Positions 23,501 through 33,877 of a stretch of DNA of 64,000 bases are shown piece after piece. Under the pieces are notes generated by a model. That model had not been told where the DNA came from. It made no database searches and saw nothing but the letters and a program-made list of their open reading frames with translations. A program made the position numbers and the translations under genes. Position 1 is the stretch's first letter. Each line of letters starts with the position of its first letter. Origin of the DNA: Cryptomeria japonica (taxonomy: Eukaryota > Streptophyta > Pinopsida > Cupressales > Cupressaceae); NCBI RefSeq assembly GCF_030272615.1, contig NC_081410.1, positions 260,574,437 through 260,638,436 on the forward strand, read 5' to 3'.

Positions 23501-23629
23501 TAGGAGGTGTTTTCATACAGAATCGACCGTTCATCTAGAAGTTGATTTCCATTATAGGCAACCCAAGGCCTAAAGCCATCCCATGTTTTACAAGATTGTT
23601 GAGATTTTAGCTTAAGCATTACAGGTGCA
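20581..23629. other. Gene-less sequence, right flank of the copia insertion
   Basis: Continuation of the block at 11172-12753. AT-rich, with many short purine runs and no supported coding frame up to about 22.8 kb. From 22.9 to 23.1 kb the sequence turns pyrimidine-rich (TTTCATTATCTATTG, TCTTTTCTTGC) and could be an old LTR or UTR. No partner repeat was found. Confidence 0.45.
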
Positions 23630-24516
23630 ATCTTTGTGACAACAACTTTAATGGTGAACCTTTTATGCTCCCAAGGTATCCATCAGATAAAATTGTCTTG
23701 ATGGAACTAGCTTGTCAAATGATGGCATTACATGAGGCACAATCTAGTTCACAAAAGACAAGTTTGAAATTCTCATTGACTACTGGTAGATACTCTATTA
23801 ACTCAATCTTCAAAGCAAGGGTGATGGAGGAAGAAATGAGAAGAATAACTATGAAATTATTCAAGGCAAGGAGAGACTTTGATTATATAGGAATGAGGAA
23901 TAAATTGAAGAAAGCATATGTCCATGTATATCGCATTGAATATATTTGGATTGATTGTAGGATAGAGCATGATGTCAGGAAACTTGATTATTTTCGGCTC
24001 ATAGCGGAGTAGATTCTTGAACTTGACCTTGCTGATATCCTAGATGATCTTGAAGATGATGCTAATGTTCTAGATATTACCCATGTATAAAAGAAAGTTT
24101 CTTCAAAACCATTTCCACTCACTCAATGGTTGTAAAATGAGGCAACATCCATCAGAGATAGATTCTAGAGTATTCTTGCAAATACTAATGTTTAGCTTTC
24201 TAGAAAGGGAATTCAATTGAAGCCTTTCTCTACTAGTTTTAATGATGATACTGTTGGACCTGTTGGTAAAAGGTTAGAGATAAGAACAAAGAATAAACAA
24301 GATCCTACAACTCCCCTAAAAGCTCCAAAACTGAAATTCATAGTTGGGGTTAACAAAGGAAAATCCCAAGGATAACCATCCATTTCAAGTGTTCAGGAGG
24401 CAAAAGAGTTTGAAGTACAAGGTGAGAATTTGGATGGTGGACCTCTTAATCTAGAGCCTATTGATGTAGATCAACTTGAAGGTGAAGAGGATGATAATGA
24501 AGAACATTATGATTAA
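23630..24516 (+). pseudogene. Retroelement accessory ORF (aORF), 3' part, plus-strand copy
   Basis: The frame FNGEPFMLPRYPSDKIVLME (about 23648-23705) is colinear with FIGNPMLLPRYCNDRVILLE in the minus Tat aORF, directly after the point where the 9820-10970 fragment stops matching (TYLRV versus TYIKV). Similarity goes on through a helical region (YVHVYRIEYIWIDCR) and becomes patchy; stops near 24010, 24087, 24130, 24195 and 24373 show decay. The tail is acidic (DQLEGEEDDNEEHYD) and ends at TAA 24514-24516. This is most simply the second half of the same gene, separated by about 12.7 kb of inserted or rearranged DNA. An intron is an alternative, since an AG-ending acceptor-like ATTACAG precedes it, but the first half has no clear donor. 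Confidence 0.6.
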
Positions 24517-25149
24517 AGAATCCTAAAATTGTACCCCTTGCAATTTTGACTACATTTGAGTCTTCACCTTAGTGTTTGCGCCCCTTGGCTTGATTGAAGA
24601 CTTGATTATGCTCATACACATCACAAATACCAAAAAAATTAATTTTTCCCTTGTCATACTGATCAGGATTAAATTGGGAAAATATTGAAATCTAATTTTT
24701 CCAAAATTTTATATGTTTTAGTAAATTGCAATTTTGAGGGTCTTCGGTGCATTTTTGGACAAATATGGTGCATCATTGATGTTTCTGAAATTTGGTTCTA
24801 GATTATTTGAGTACCTTTCCAATGCATCAAACAGTTTGTAATTTGGAGCTAGGATGAGAAAGTTATGCCTTCTCAAAGTGGACTGAAATTTTATATTTAG
24901 TTTTTTGATAATTTTGATAGTTTTAATAGTTTAATTGTAATAAACATTATGATGACTCTTCATTTCAAATTCCAAGGGATTTGTGTGACCCTTGGGATAC
25001 ATTCGACTTGTATAAACTCCAATTTTGAATAGAATGGAGACAGTTTTTGGTTTGCAATCTTCTTGTTGTCAATTTCTTTTTGTGTTGAAATCTACAATAC
25101 CGCAAGTATCACACTAGGTATTGTAATCTGGTTTTCATAAATCAGATCA
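24517..25149 (+). repeat. Putative 5' LTR (boundary uncertain) of the gag-bearing element
   Basis: The primer site at 25151 implies that an LTR ends just upstream (CAGATCA/G). The left boundary and the partner LTR were not found, so this rests on the primer site alone. AT-rich, with CACACTAGGTATTGTAATCT near the end. Confidence 0.4.
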
Positions 25150-25150
25150 G

Positions 25151-25162
25151 TGGTATCAGAGC
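25151..25162 (+). other. Primer binding site (initiator Met-tRNA type)
   Basis: TGGTATCAGAGC, an exact match to the usual plant retrotransposon Met-tRNA primer site, 26 bp upstream of the gag ATG at 25177. Confidence 0.85.
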
Positions 25163-25176
25163 GGGAACGCTCCTTT

Positions 25177-26109
25177 ATGCCAATTTACACAAGGTCTTCC
25201 TACCAAAGATTAGGATTGGATACACAAGATTTGTCAAAATACCCACCTTTGAGACGCACACAATCGAAGATGTCAGACAATGATGTTAAGAAGTTGGTCG
25301 AGGAAGCTTTAAATAAGCAACGAGAGGAGATGATGAGTCAATTTTCATACCTCCTACAGAAGAAAAAACCCTCTGAATCTGAAACACCATTTCATGGAAA
25401 TACCCCTTTCAAAGTGCAGGTCAATTTCGACATCCCAAATTTTGAAGGAAAGGTCGATGCTGAAGCTGTTGATAACTGGTTATCAAAGTTGGATAGGTAC
25501 TTTTCTGTAAATAATTTCTCAGATGCTGAAAAGATAACATTTGCTCTCCTCAAAGCTGAAACCCATGTGAAATTAGCATGGGAAACCAAAGTAGCAAATA
25601 AAGAACAAGAATCAGTTGCTGAAGATGGTTTTATACTATCTCTTGATAAGAAGCCCACATGGGGAGAATTTGTGGAATATATCAAAGAAGCCTACCTCCC
25701 GGAGGATGTATATGAACAAAAATACATAGAATGGCAGCTTCTTCGCCAAAGGAGGGATCAGTCTATGCAAGATTACACCAATACATTCCATTCACTTTCA
25801 GCAAAACTCGGTATTAATGATTCAGAGAAGCATAGAATTTTGAAATATCGGAGTGGACTTCACAGGTATATTCAAACAGAGATGGATTTTTTAAATATTG
25901 AGACATTGGCAACTGCCTATAAATATGCTACAAAAATTGAAGAAAAATCCAAGCAAAGAGGGAAGAGGGACTACTTTGCAAACAACAAGCCAAGGGCTGA
26001 AGGTGGCAATAAATTTGCAGGGAAACAGGTGACCAAGGAATCTCATTCAAATTCACCCAAGAACACATGGTGGTCTACTAAAAAGACAGACACATTGATC
26101 CTGGCCTAA
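25177..26109 (+). pseudogene. gag: Truncated gag (Retrotrans_gag type, Ty3/gypsy-like)
   Basis: About 310 uninterrupted codons from ATG 25177. A coiled N-terminus (VKKLVEEALNKQREEMMSQF) leads into a capsid-like domain: VNFDIPNFEGKVDAEAVDNW, LSKLDRYFSVNNFSDAEKIT and FVEYIKEAYLPEDVYEQKYI, close to the PxFxGxxDxxxxxxWLxxLxxYF pattern of chromovirus-type Ty3/gypsy gag. The basic tail (KQRGKRDYFANNKPRAEG) normally precedes a CCHC knuckle, but homology ends at about 26085 and a stop follows at 26107; no knuckle, protease or RT appears. Unlike its neighbours this frame has no internal stop, so the truncation may be fairly recent. It could be the gag-only stub of a longer element. Confidence 0.75.
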
Positions 26110-27119
26110 AATAGGGAAGGACCAGGGCATGGCGCTATGGTCCTCCCTAAAATGGGACCTCTCAAAACCCTTTTTCCCATTTCAAATTTGAGCAGGATTT
26201 CCCTCTCCGTGTTGGCTCATGTCGGAAAATTAGTCAATTAACCTGATAAGAAAGTATATAAAGAGGATTTCCCCTCTCATTTGAACATCCACAAGAATTG
26301 AGAAGCATTCAAGCACTGAAGAGAAATTGAACTTTTTTAGTATTCCTTCAAGCCTTAGAGAAACAATAAAGTCAAGATTCAAGCATTGAAGTGGAGATCA
26401 ACATCCTATTTCATGAAACCCTAATTCCATGTAGAGGCAAGCAAAATTTCACAAGGAGGTATAATCATTTCATTTTCAGTCATAATTCAGCATCTCCCTC
26501 AAAAGGAGATCATTTCCTTTTAATCATTTCAATTAAATTTATCTCAATTTCATGGTTAATTCCAAAACTGGGGTTTGACCAAAGGCAAGCCCCTATTCCC
26601 AACCTATGTCCCTTTCTTTCTGTGTGCAGGAAACATGTGTCCAATTGTACTTTTAGAAATAAGCTTCAGACACAGAGATAAAACAACCCTTTTTGGTGTG
26701 CGGAAAATTCGAAGGAACAAGAGGCCACGCCATGGTCCCTGATTTTTTACGGTGTTTTCACAAGGAAGATCTGATTCAGCTCATATTTCTCAGATCTAGG
26801 TGCATGATAAAATCCTGAACCTGTAGATCAATATTTTCTTAGTTTTGTCTTCAATTTCAATAGTTTACCCTAAATCATTATTTCAACTTACAAAAGAGGG
26901 AAAAAATCATCATAACCTATCAATCCACTTAGTATTCAGTCCTTATGGATTCCTCCCCTCTTTTGAATGTAAAGGAAACCTCCCCCAAAGTGAAAATTGA
27001 TTTGGTGCTTTCTCCTTCTATGTTGCAAATTGCCAAATCAAAATTTTCCATTTACATTTTGGTGAATTCGACATGTCCTATGCTTATGATTTTTTATTTT
27101 TCAGATCTGAGTGTGTATG
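26110..27119 (+). other. Gene-less; possible LTR/leader with TATA box
   Basis: A good TATA box (TATATAAAG, 26255-26263) is followed by a pyrimidine/purine leader with repeated AAGCATTCAAGCACTGAAG-like sequence (about 26305-26390), the look of an LTR promoter. An A-rich and a T-rich stretch follow. No partner repeat was found. Confidence 0.4.
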
Positions 27120-27179
27120 CAATTTAAATTTCAAATTTTCATTTACAAGATTGATTTCCTTACAAATTTGAAAAATTTA

Positions 27180-27880
27180 AAGGTTAATTTCATTAAAACC
27201 CTCATTTTCATTTTCAAAATTAAGCTTGTGAATTGCATAGTTCGGGTTAGTTGTTTCAGATCTAAGTGTTATTCAATTTCAAAATTGAAAATTTCACTTG
27301 CAAGTCAAAATTCACATTTAAATTTTAAAATTAAGTGGTTAATTGCAAAAACCCTAATTTTCAAAAAATTTAAAAATTGAGCTTGCGGGTTGTTTAAATT
27401 TTGAATTTATTATTTTAGAGTGGCTTCAAATTCAGATTTGCAATCTTGGATCAAATTTCAAATTTTAAAATTAAGTGGTTAATTAGAAAAACCCTAAATT
27501 TAAAATTTAAATTAAACTTGTGCATTTCCCAATTTTGGATTTAATCATTTCAATTTCAACCTTGGATCTATTTTTAAATTTAAAATTAAGAGGTTCTTTT
27601 TACAAGGCCCTAATTTTAAATTTCTTGTGGACAATTTCAACTTTAAATTTTAAAATTAAGGGGTTAGTTAAAAGAGCTCTAATTTTCAAATTTAAATTGA
27701 TTATTTCAATTTCTAAATTCCAACATCATTTTTCAAATTTAAATTTAAAAATTAAGAGGTTATTGTTAGCCCTAATTTTAAATTTAAATTTTTATCTCCT
27801 ATTGGGTAATTTTAAATTTAAATTTAGAGGTTATTTTTATATGATCCTAATTTTAAATTTTCATTTCCTAGGGTATTCAA
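27180..27880 (+). repeat. Degenerate AT-rich repeat array
   Basis: About seven copies of a composite motif: AAATTAAG(N)GGTTAATT, 10-20 bases, then A(A)CCCTAATTTT(A)AAATTTAAA. The CCTNATTT-type cores lie near 27205, 27350, 27493, 27608, 27679, 27771 and 27846, so spacing shrinks from about 145 to about 75 bp. Frames through it encode only Phe/Leu/Ile/Lys-rich nonsense. Probably a leader or LTR minisatellite. Confidence 0.6.
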
Positions 27881-28051
27881 TAACAATTATTCTCTATATT
27901 TTCAATCAATTTGTTCATTTAATTGAGTAATCATTTTTCCTATAATTTTGCATTATTCGATTATTTTGCAACTTGGATTCCAAAATTCAAATTTCAAAGT
28001 TCAAATTTTCAATTCCCTCCCTTAGTGCATGAGTTTTACTACTATTAGTCC

Positions 28052-28259
28052 TGTTGACAATTGTTTTGACACACCCGTCAATAGTCAGGTAGCCAATGTG
28101 AACACTCACCACCTCTCCTGAAAAGCAATGAATTTGGGAAAACTCACTACCCCAAGGTCTCTATAGTCGGGTCACGATGGTGATGTGCAACCCGATGGCT
28201 GATGTGGTTGTACCTGTTAAGGGGCCTGCTGGTTGAAACTTGATCTCGCTGGTTGTGAA
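28052..28259 (-). repeat. 3' LTR of the Tat-like element, distal fragment
   Basis: Matches 48455-48663 (shared TTTTGACACACCCG, CTACCCCAAGGTCTCTATAG, GGGCCTGCTGGTTGAAACTT). Starts TGTTGACAATTG on the plus strand, so the element ends in ...CAACA on its own strand. The other fragment of this LTR is 34930-35732. Confidence 0.85.
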
Positions 28260-29329
28260 TGTTAGGACCCGGAGGCAACTGAGAGGGGGGGTGGGGTGAA
28301 TCCGTTGTCTATTAATTTCAACCCAAATATAACTTCACCAAACTTAGTGCATAATACCGGTAAACCAAACTTAATGCCAGTAGACAGTTTGACAATTAAT
28401 AACAGTACCGATAAAGTTTAATGCATAAAGCAGGAAGACAAATAACATCCACAACACATAACACAATTATTTGTACGTGGAAACCCTGTAAGGGGAAAAA
28501 CCACGGTGGGAAACCTTTCCCACAATTAGATGATACTACTGCAAATAGTATGTGTGTACAAATGGGGTATGCACATGCAAAAAGGCCAACTACCTAGAGC
28601 TCACTGCTCAATCACAAAATGGGAGGAACACTGACTACAATTGGATGGTTAAATCCAATGATAATGTACTGCTCAAAATAGCATCTTCATATGTTGGATT
28701 TAGTATCCGTTAAGCTTTGATTGTCTTCTTCATACCTTCCTTGAATCTTCAAATGATGTCTGCATGTATAGCTTTGCTTATATTCACATATACCTTATTA
28801 CAATCCTTTTTCCACACCACTATTAATCTCACAAATGAGATCTTACATATATACCAAAACCTAAGACCAAATGTGTAGGTCGGCTCACTAAGATATTACA
28901 ATAAAATCAATTACAAATGAATCAATATGTGATGCATGATGTCGGCTTAATGTATTTACAATAATAACCACTTAATAAAACATCTCCATAATGTGTTGTG
29001 CTGATCTGGAATAGAGAACGTTTGTCGGTCCATAACCTAGACCTATTTGTCGATAACAGCAAATATGCAAACTTGATTGTACCAATAATCAAATCACCAA
29101 AACCAAGTGACCAAACAATGTCTTCAACATAATCAAGTAATCTCTAGATGATAACAGATCATCCTTAGTGTCGGTGAACAATATAACCTGCAGGTGAACC
29201 AAATATTGGTGACTGTGCATAAGTCACTGAACATGCCGGTGAACATAACCAAGAATCTCCAGAAGAATAAGTGTTGACAAGTGTTGACATCAATGAAAAA
29301 ACCAATGCAACACATCCATAATACCAACA
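28260..29329 (-). repeat. 3' LTR of the copia element
   Basis: 1,070 bp. Minus strand begins TGTTGGTATTATGG and ends GTCCTAACA. Near that end the plus strand has GAGAGGGGGGGTG, the same G-run motif seen near the end of the 12.76 kb LTR. Confidence 0.9.
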
Positions 29330-29550
29330 ATATCTCCCTTTGGCATTGATGGCAACACAAGATGGAAAAACCATCTAAGTGCCAAAGAAGAAATGCCAAA
29401 AACCAAAAACCAACAATCTCCCAAAGAGATCATTAACCAGAAATAAAAATATAGATACAGAGAGTGACAATCTCTCCCCCAATGAATAATCTCTCCCCAA
29501 AAGGTAATGTGTTTTTCCATAGATATCTCTCCCCCTTTGACATCAAATGC
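29330..29550 (-). other. Multiple polypurine tracts of the copia element
   Basis: Minus strand CCAAAGGGAGATAT abuts the 3' LTR. Further tracts lie at about 29409-29420, 29468-29478 (TTGGGGGAGAGATT), 29492-29500 (TTGGGGAGAGATT) and 29526-29540 (AAAGGGGGAGAGATA). Repeated tracts of this kind are a Sirevirus feature. Confidence 0.75.
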
Positions 29551-29671
29551 CAAAGCAATACAAAACCAAATATAATCATCTCATAGAACTTATTACAAAT
29601 ACCAATTGCTATAACCAAATTTATTACAAATACCAATTGCTATAACCAGTTTGATGTCATGCTCCAACTGT

Positions 29672-30320
29672 CTAAGTTTCTATTGGTGAGGGTATAACTC
29701 CAAGCTGCTCTCTCAGATATTCAAAAGTTTCCTTAGGAAAAGGCTTCGTAAAGATATTTGCAATCTGCTCTTTAGTATTCACATAAACCAATTTCACTTC
29801 TTTTGCTTCAACATTCTCTTTCAGAAAATTGAATTTGATAGAAACATGTTTAGTTTTAGAATGAAATACCAGATTCTTTGATATATCAATTGCTGCCATA
29901 TTATCACAGTAAATGATTATAGGTTCTTTGCATTTTACCTTTATGTCCTTCAACATTTGCTTAATCCATAATACCTGTGTACAATTAGTTGCTACTGCAA
30001 CATATTCTGATTCTGCTATTCATAGTGATGTACAACTTTGTTTCTTGCTCAACCATGAAATTAGTTTGCTGCTAAGAAAAAATGCTCCACTGGTGGTGCT
30101 TTTTTCTATCATCTATATCTCCTGCCCAATTTGTATCTATGTATGCACATAAATCAAAATTTTCATCTTTAGGATACCATAAACCAAGATTTTTTGTGCC
30201 TTGTAGGTACCGAAAAATCCTTTTTACTGCTGATTCATGATTTTCCTTAGGATTACTTTGAAATGTTGAAGCAATACATACCGCATTCATAGTATCAGGT
30301 CTTGTTTGTGTCAAATACAA
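29672..30320 (-). pseudogene. pol: copia RNase H segment (end of pol)
   Basis: Frames at 30320-30072 and 29956-29672 carry the C-terminal copia polyprotein: [19 protein letters not shown] and RIFRYLQGTKNLGLWYPKD, then the RNase H core with CAYIDTNWAGDIDDRK (usual D-SDWAGD), AESEYVAVATNCTQVLWIKQ, IIYCDNMAAIDISKNLVFHS and TKEQIANIFTKPFP. Asp, Glu (AESEY) and Asp (YCDN) of the RNase H active site are visible. RNase H removes the RNA of the RNA:DNA hybrid during reverse transcription. A frameshift near 30085 and a stop before AESEY break it. The end, TAG after PSPIET, lies about 340 bp from the 3' LTR. Confidence 0.88.
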
Positions 30321-31117
30321 TAACCTCCTATCATATTTTTGTATCTTGTCAGATTAACAGGTGTTGATTCATCCTTCAATGATAGTTTATCAGTTGTAGT
30401 CATAGGTGTACTTATCGATTTAGAGTTTTCCATGCCAAATTTCTTAAGTAATTCCTTCGAGTACTTTGATTGATTTATGAATATACCTTTATCAGTCTGT
30501 GAAATGTGCAATCCTAAAAAGAATTTTATCTCTCCAATCATAGACATTTCAAATTCTTCCTGCATCTTGTTAGAAAAGTCTTTACACAATCCATCTTCTC
30601 CTCCAAAAATGATATCATCAACAAAAAATTCAATAACCATGATGTCATCATTAGTCACTTTGTAATATAAGTTTTTATCAGCATTACCTTTAGTGTAACC
30701 AAGCTTCGAAAGATATTTGTCCAATCTAGCATACCAAGCTCTAGGAGCTTGCTTCAATCCATATAAAGCTTTCCTTAACCTGCAAACCATATCTTTGTCA
30801 TCTGTCAAAGAAAATCCATCATGTTGTTCAATGTAAACTTCCTCCTCAAGATCATCATTCAGAAATGTACATTTAACATCCATTTGATATACTTTATAGT
30901 TCTTGTGTGCTACAAAAGCTAAGAATAATCTGACTGCCTCAATTCTAGCTACCGGTGCAGAGGTTTCATTGTAATCAATTCCTTCTTTCTGTGAATATCT
31001 CTTACACACTAATCTTGCTTTGTTTCTAATTACCTTACCATCTTCATTAAGTTTATTTCTGAATACCCATTTAGTTCCAATTACATTTTTGTTTTTAGGC
31101 TGGGAAACAATGTCCAT
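30311..31117 (-). pseudogene. pol: copia reverse transcriptase (RVT_2) segment
   Basis: A 268-codon open stretch with all copia RT blocks in order: [60 protein letters not shown] (first catalytic Asp), [33 protein letters not shown] (catalytic Asp pair, FVDD instead of the usual YVDD) and [20 protein letters not shown]. It copies element RNA into DNA. This is the best preserved part of pol; upstream the frame breaks near 31117 (frame at 31329-31081 encodes the preceding linker EACEDKHWIKAMEDELEQIE) and downstream near 30311. Confidence 0.92.
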
Positions 31118-31506
31118 GTGTTACTCTTTTCAATTTGTTCTAATTCATCTTCCATAGCCTTAATCCAATGTTTATCTTCACATGCCTCATTAATAGTTGT
31201 TGGTTCAATTTGATAAATTAGACATACCTCTTCATTTTCCAGTCTTCTTCTAGTCATAACTCCTTGATACTTATTCCTGATTATCTGACTTTTAGAGTGA
31301 TTCAATCTTACATACATGGGTGTATTCACTTGTTGTTATTCTTCAGTCATTTTGGAATTCTCACATGATGTCGGTGTGACTAGATCAGCATTCTATACTG
31401 GTGTACTCATTGTAGGTTTATTTGTGATTATCTCAACTGCTAGTTCAGAGTCTATAGACCTTTTAAATTGTTCATCAATCTTCACATTTGCACTTTCAAT
31501 GATTTT

Positions 31507-32330
31507 CTACAATCTCTTATTAAAACATCTATATATCTTGCTCTTAGATGAATAACCAAGAAATATTCCTTCATCACTTCTAGGATCAAATTTGCCAATA
31601 TAATCATCTCTCCTAATATAACATTTGCTTCCAAATATTCTGAAATATTTAAGAGTAGGAGTATTACCAAACCATAGTTCATGAGGGGTCTTATCGGTTT
31701 CACCTTTGATGTGAACTATGTTGAATGTATAAACAACTGTATTGACTACTTCTCTCCAATACATATGAGGTAGGTTTTCTTCTGATATCATGCTTTTAGC
31801 TGCATCCAAAATAGTTATGTTCTTCCTTTCCACAACTCCATTTCACTGGGGTGTCTGAGGTGCTGATAATTGTCTTCTGATTCCATTCACTTCACAGAAT
31901 GTATTAAATTCCTTAGATGTGAATTCACCTCCTTGAGCTGATCTCAAACATTTGATTTTCTTACCGGTTTCATTCTCTACCATGACCTTGAATAGTTTGA
32001 ATTTCCCAAAAGCTTCTGATTTCTCCTTGAGAAAAGTAACCCAACACATTCTAGAATAATCATCAATGATTAGCATAAAATATCTATCTCCTTGTAAACT
32101 TCTAGTTCTTGTTGGACCACATAAATCAATATGAATTAAGTCAAGAATATTATTGGATTTTTCTAGAATACTCTTAAAAGTTGCTCTAACTTGCTTTCCA
32201 AATTGACATTCCTTGCATACCGGATTGTGAGGTTTAACAATCTTAGGTAAATCCCTTACTGCCTTAGTTGTACTGATTTTCATAATGGAATCAAATTTTA
32301 CATGACAAAGTCTCTTATGTCATAACCAAC
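31507..32330 (-). pseudogene. pol: copia integrase segment with a mutated catalytic Asp
   Basis: Two frames (32283-31843 and 31833-31507) give the GAG-pre-integrase/zinc region (HKRLCHVKFDSI before 32283; CKECQFGKQVRATF), the rve core with first Asp (LIHIDLCGPTRTRSLQG), the second block and the Glu helix (NGVVERKNITILDAAKSMIS), and the C-terminal IFGSKCYIRRDDYIGKFDPR and DEGIFLGYSSKSK. The second catalytic Asp, normally in LRSDRGGEF, is Ala here (LRSAQGGEF, about 31945), so the strand-transfer site is broken. A TGA after PQTPQ (about 31840) interrupts the canonical PQQNGVVERKN. Integrase inserts the DNA copy into the host genome. Confidence 0.9.
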
Positions 32331-32929
32331 TTTCATCAATATGTGCAATCAAGCATGTCTTCTCATTGTTATTCAAATGAAAGATATTACCTCTAGTCTG
32401 ATTACTGGTTGCAATTTCCAAACCAGTTCTATTCATGATTTTGCATTTACCATTCTTGAATTGTAATTGAAATCCGTTTTCAACTAATTAACCAACACTC
32501 AAAATATTATGCTTCAAGCCTTCAACATAGTAAATATTATCAGTATTGTGCTTACCATCAAAAGATATAATGCCTTTTCCTCTGGTCAAACAAGCTTTGT
32601 CATCTCCAAACCTTACTAGACCTCCATTTTATTCCTGAAAGGTTAAGAATTTACTCTTATCACCATTCATATGATGTGAACATCCAGAATCAATGATCCA
32701 TTCATTCTTTTCTTCAATTTTAGCTGCTAGGGCCTCCTCTACCAGTTGAACAATAGGTGTTGGTTGATCTTCTGTTATTGCAACAAAATCCCATCCATTG
32801 TCTATCAGTTCTTCATCATAATCATCAGTAACTCCTTCATCAGCATAGTAACATGATTTGTCTCTATTCTTCTTAAATCTGTATCTTTGATATTCAGGGT
32901 TAGGCTTATATGTTCTTTTAGTTCTTCTT
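32331..32929 (-). pseudogene. pol: copia protease / linker segment, heavily broken
   Basis: Between the zinc knuckle and the integrase the minus strand reads WIIDSGCSHHMNGDKSKFLT (about 32700-32640), the Asp protease active-site block of copia elements (DSGCSxHM), followed by VRFGDDKACLTRGKGIISFD and YYVEGLKHNILSVG, the standard FGDxxxxxIxGKG and xVxxLxxNLLSVxQL blocks. Asp-Ser-Gly is kept. TAG and TAA codons after SVG and after FQE interrupt it. Protease processes the polyprotein. Confidence 0.8.
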
Positions 32930-33821
32930 TCAATCTTGCATGTCTATCAAGACACCTAGATGCCATATGACCAATTTTATTGTAGTTAAAACATTTAAAT
33001 GGTGCTTTACCTTCATACTTACTTCAAACTGGACCTTTAGGCATTTTCCTTGCAAATAGTGCTTCAAGCTCTTCAAGTTCTTCATTCTCTCTTCTGATTT
33101 CTTCAAGTTCTCTAGCATAGAGTGCTTTCCAATTAGATTTTTTTGATGACGATGATGATGCTACAGATGATGAAGCTTTGAAGGCCAAATCTGTCTTAAT
33201 TGTAGCAATAGGACCAAATTCCTCAAGTTCAAAAGCTGAAAGTTTTCCAACCAAAGCATCTCTATATACTGATGCATTAGGCATTGTTCTCAATTCATTA
33301 ATAGAAGTTACTTTCATTTTGTATGTTGATGGAAATGCTCTTAAAACATTAGAAATAATTTCATCTTCACTTAAGGATCCTCCACAACATTGTATACCCA
33401 AAACAATTTCATTAACTCTTTCCATAAAAGTAGAAATCCTTTCATCTTCTTCCATTTTCAAATTTTCATACCTGACCCGGAAGCATTCCAGTTTTGCAAT
33501 TTTGACAGTGGTATCACCTTCATTCAAAGTCTCCAATTTATCCCAAATAGCTTTAGTAGTAGATCGGTCTGATAATACTATGATTTGCTGAATTGACAAT
33601 GCCCTCAAAAGTGCTTCTCTTGCTTTGCAATCATTCTCTTGATCTTTAGCCAAGGTTGGTGGATTAGGTTGACTTTTTGTAGGACCAACATAGCCATTCT
33701 TTGTAACATCCCTTATTTATTTTCCAATGCAATTCAGATGAGTCTCCATTCTGATCTTCCATATACCATAGTTAGTTACATCAAGCTTCAGACTGTCCTT
33801 CCTGAAATAGTTAGTTGTCAT
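32930..33821 (-). pseudogene. gag: copia gag (UBN2 type) with damaged zinc knuckle
   Basis: ATG 33821 opens MTTNYFRKDSLKLDVTNYGI..WKIRMETHL, the usual copia gag start (FxGxNYxxWKxRM). A TAA near 33720 is followed by the UBN2/Retrotran_gag_2 domain in an open frame from 33653 (LSDRSTTKAIWDKLETLNEG, VRYENLKMEEDERISTFMER, LRAFPSTYKMKVTSINELR, LVGKLSAFELEEF). A Ser run and a Glu-rich helix precede a knuckle, CFNYNKIGHMASRC (about 33010-32960), where the second Cys is Tyr (TGT to TAT). Gag builds the virus-like particle and the knuckle binds RNA, so this copy would be impaired even without the stop. Confidence 0.88.
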
Positions 33822-33862
33822 AGAATCTCCTCAAGCTGTTAAACTTTTGCAAAAAGAGGACT

Positions 33863-33875
33863 TAGCTCTGATACC
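33863..33875 (-). other. Primer binding site of the copia element
   Basis: Minus strand TGGTATCAGAGCT two bases inside the 5' LTR end (CCTAACA/AT/TGGTATC). Exact Met-tRNA match. Confidence 0.92.
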
Positions 33876-33877
33876 AA

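Noticed and set aside
9820-24516. Single host gene with a 12.7-kb intron
   Set aside because: The frame has several in-frame stops and a frame-shifting duplication, and it is homologous to a gene carried inside an LTR element; a decayed retroelement gene is simpler.
27111-27930. Phe/Leu/Ile/Lys-rich frames resembling membrane peptides
   Set aside because: Produced by the AAATTT-rich repeat array.
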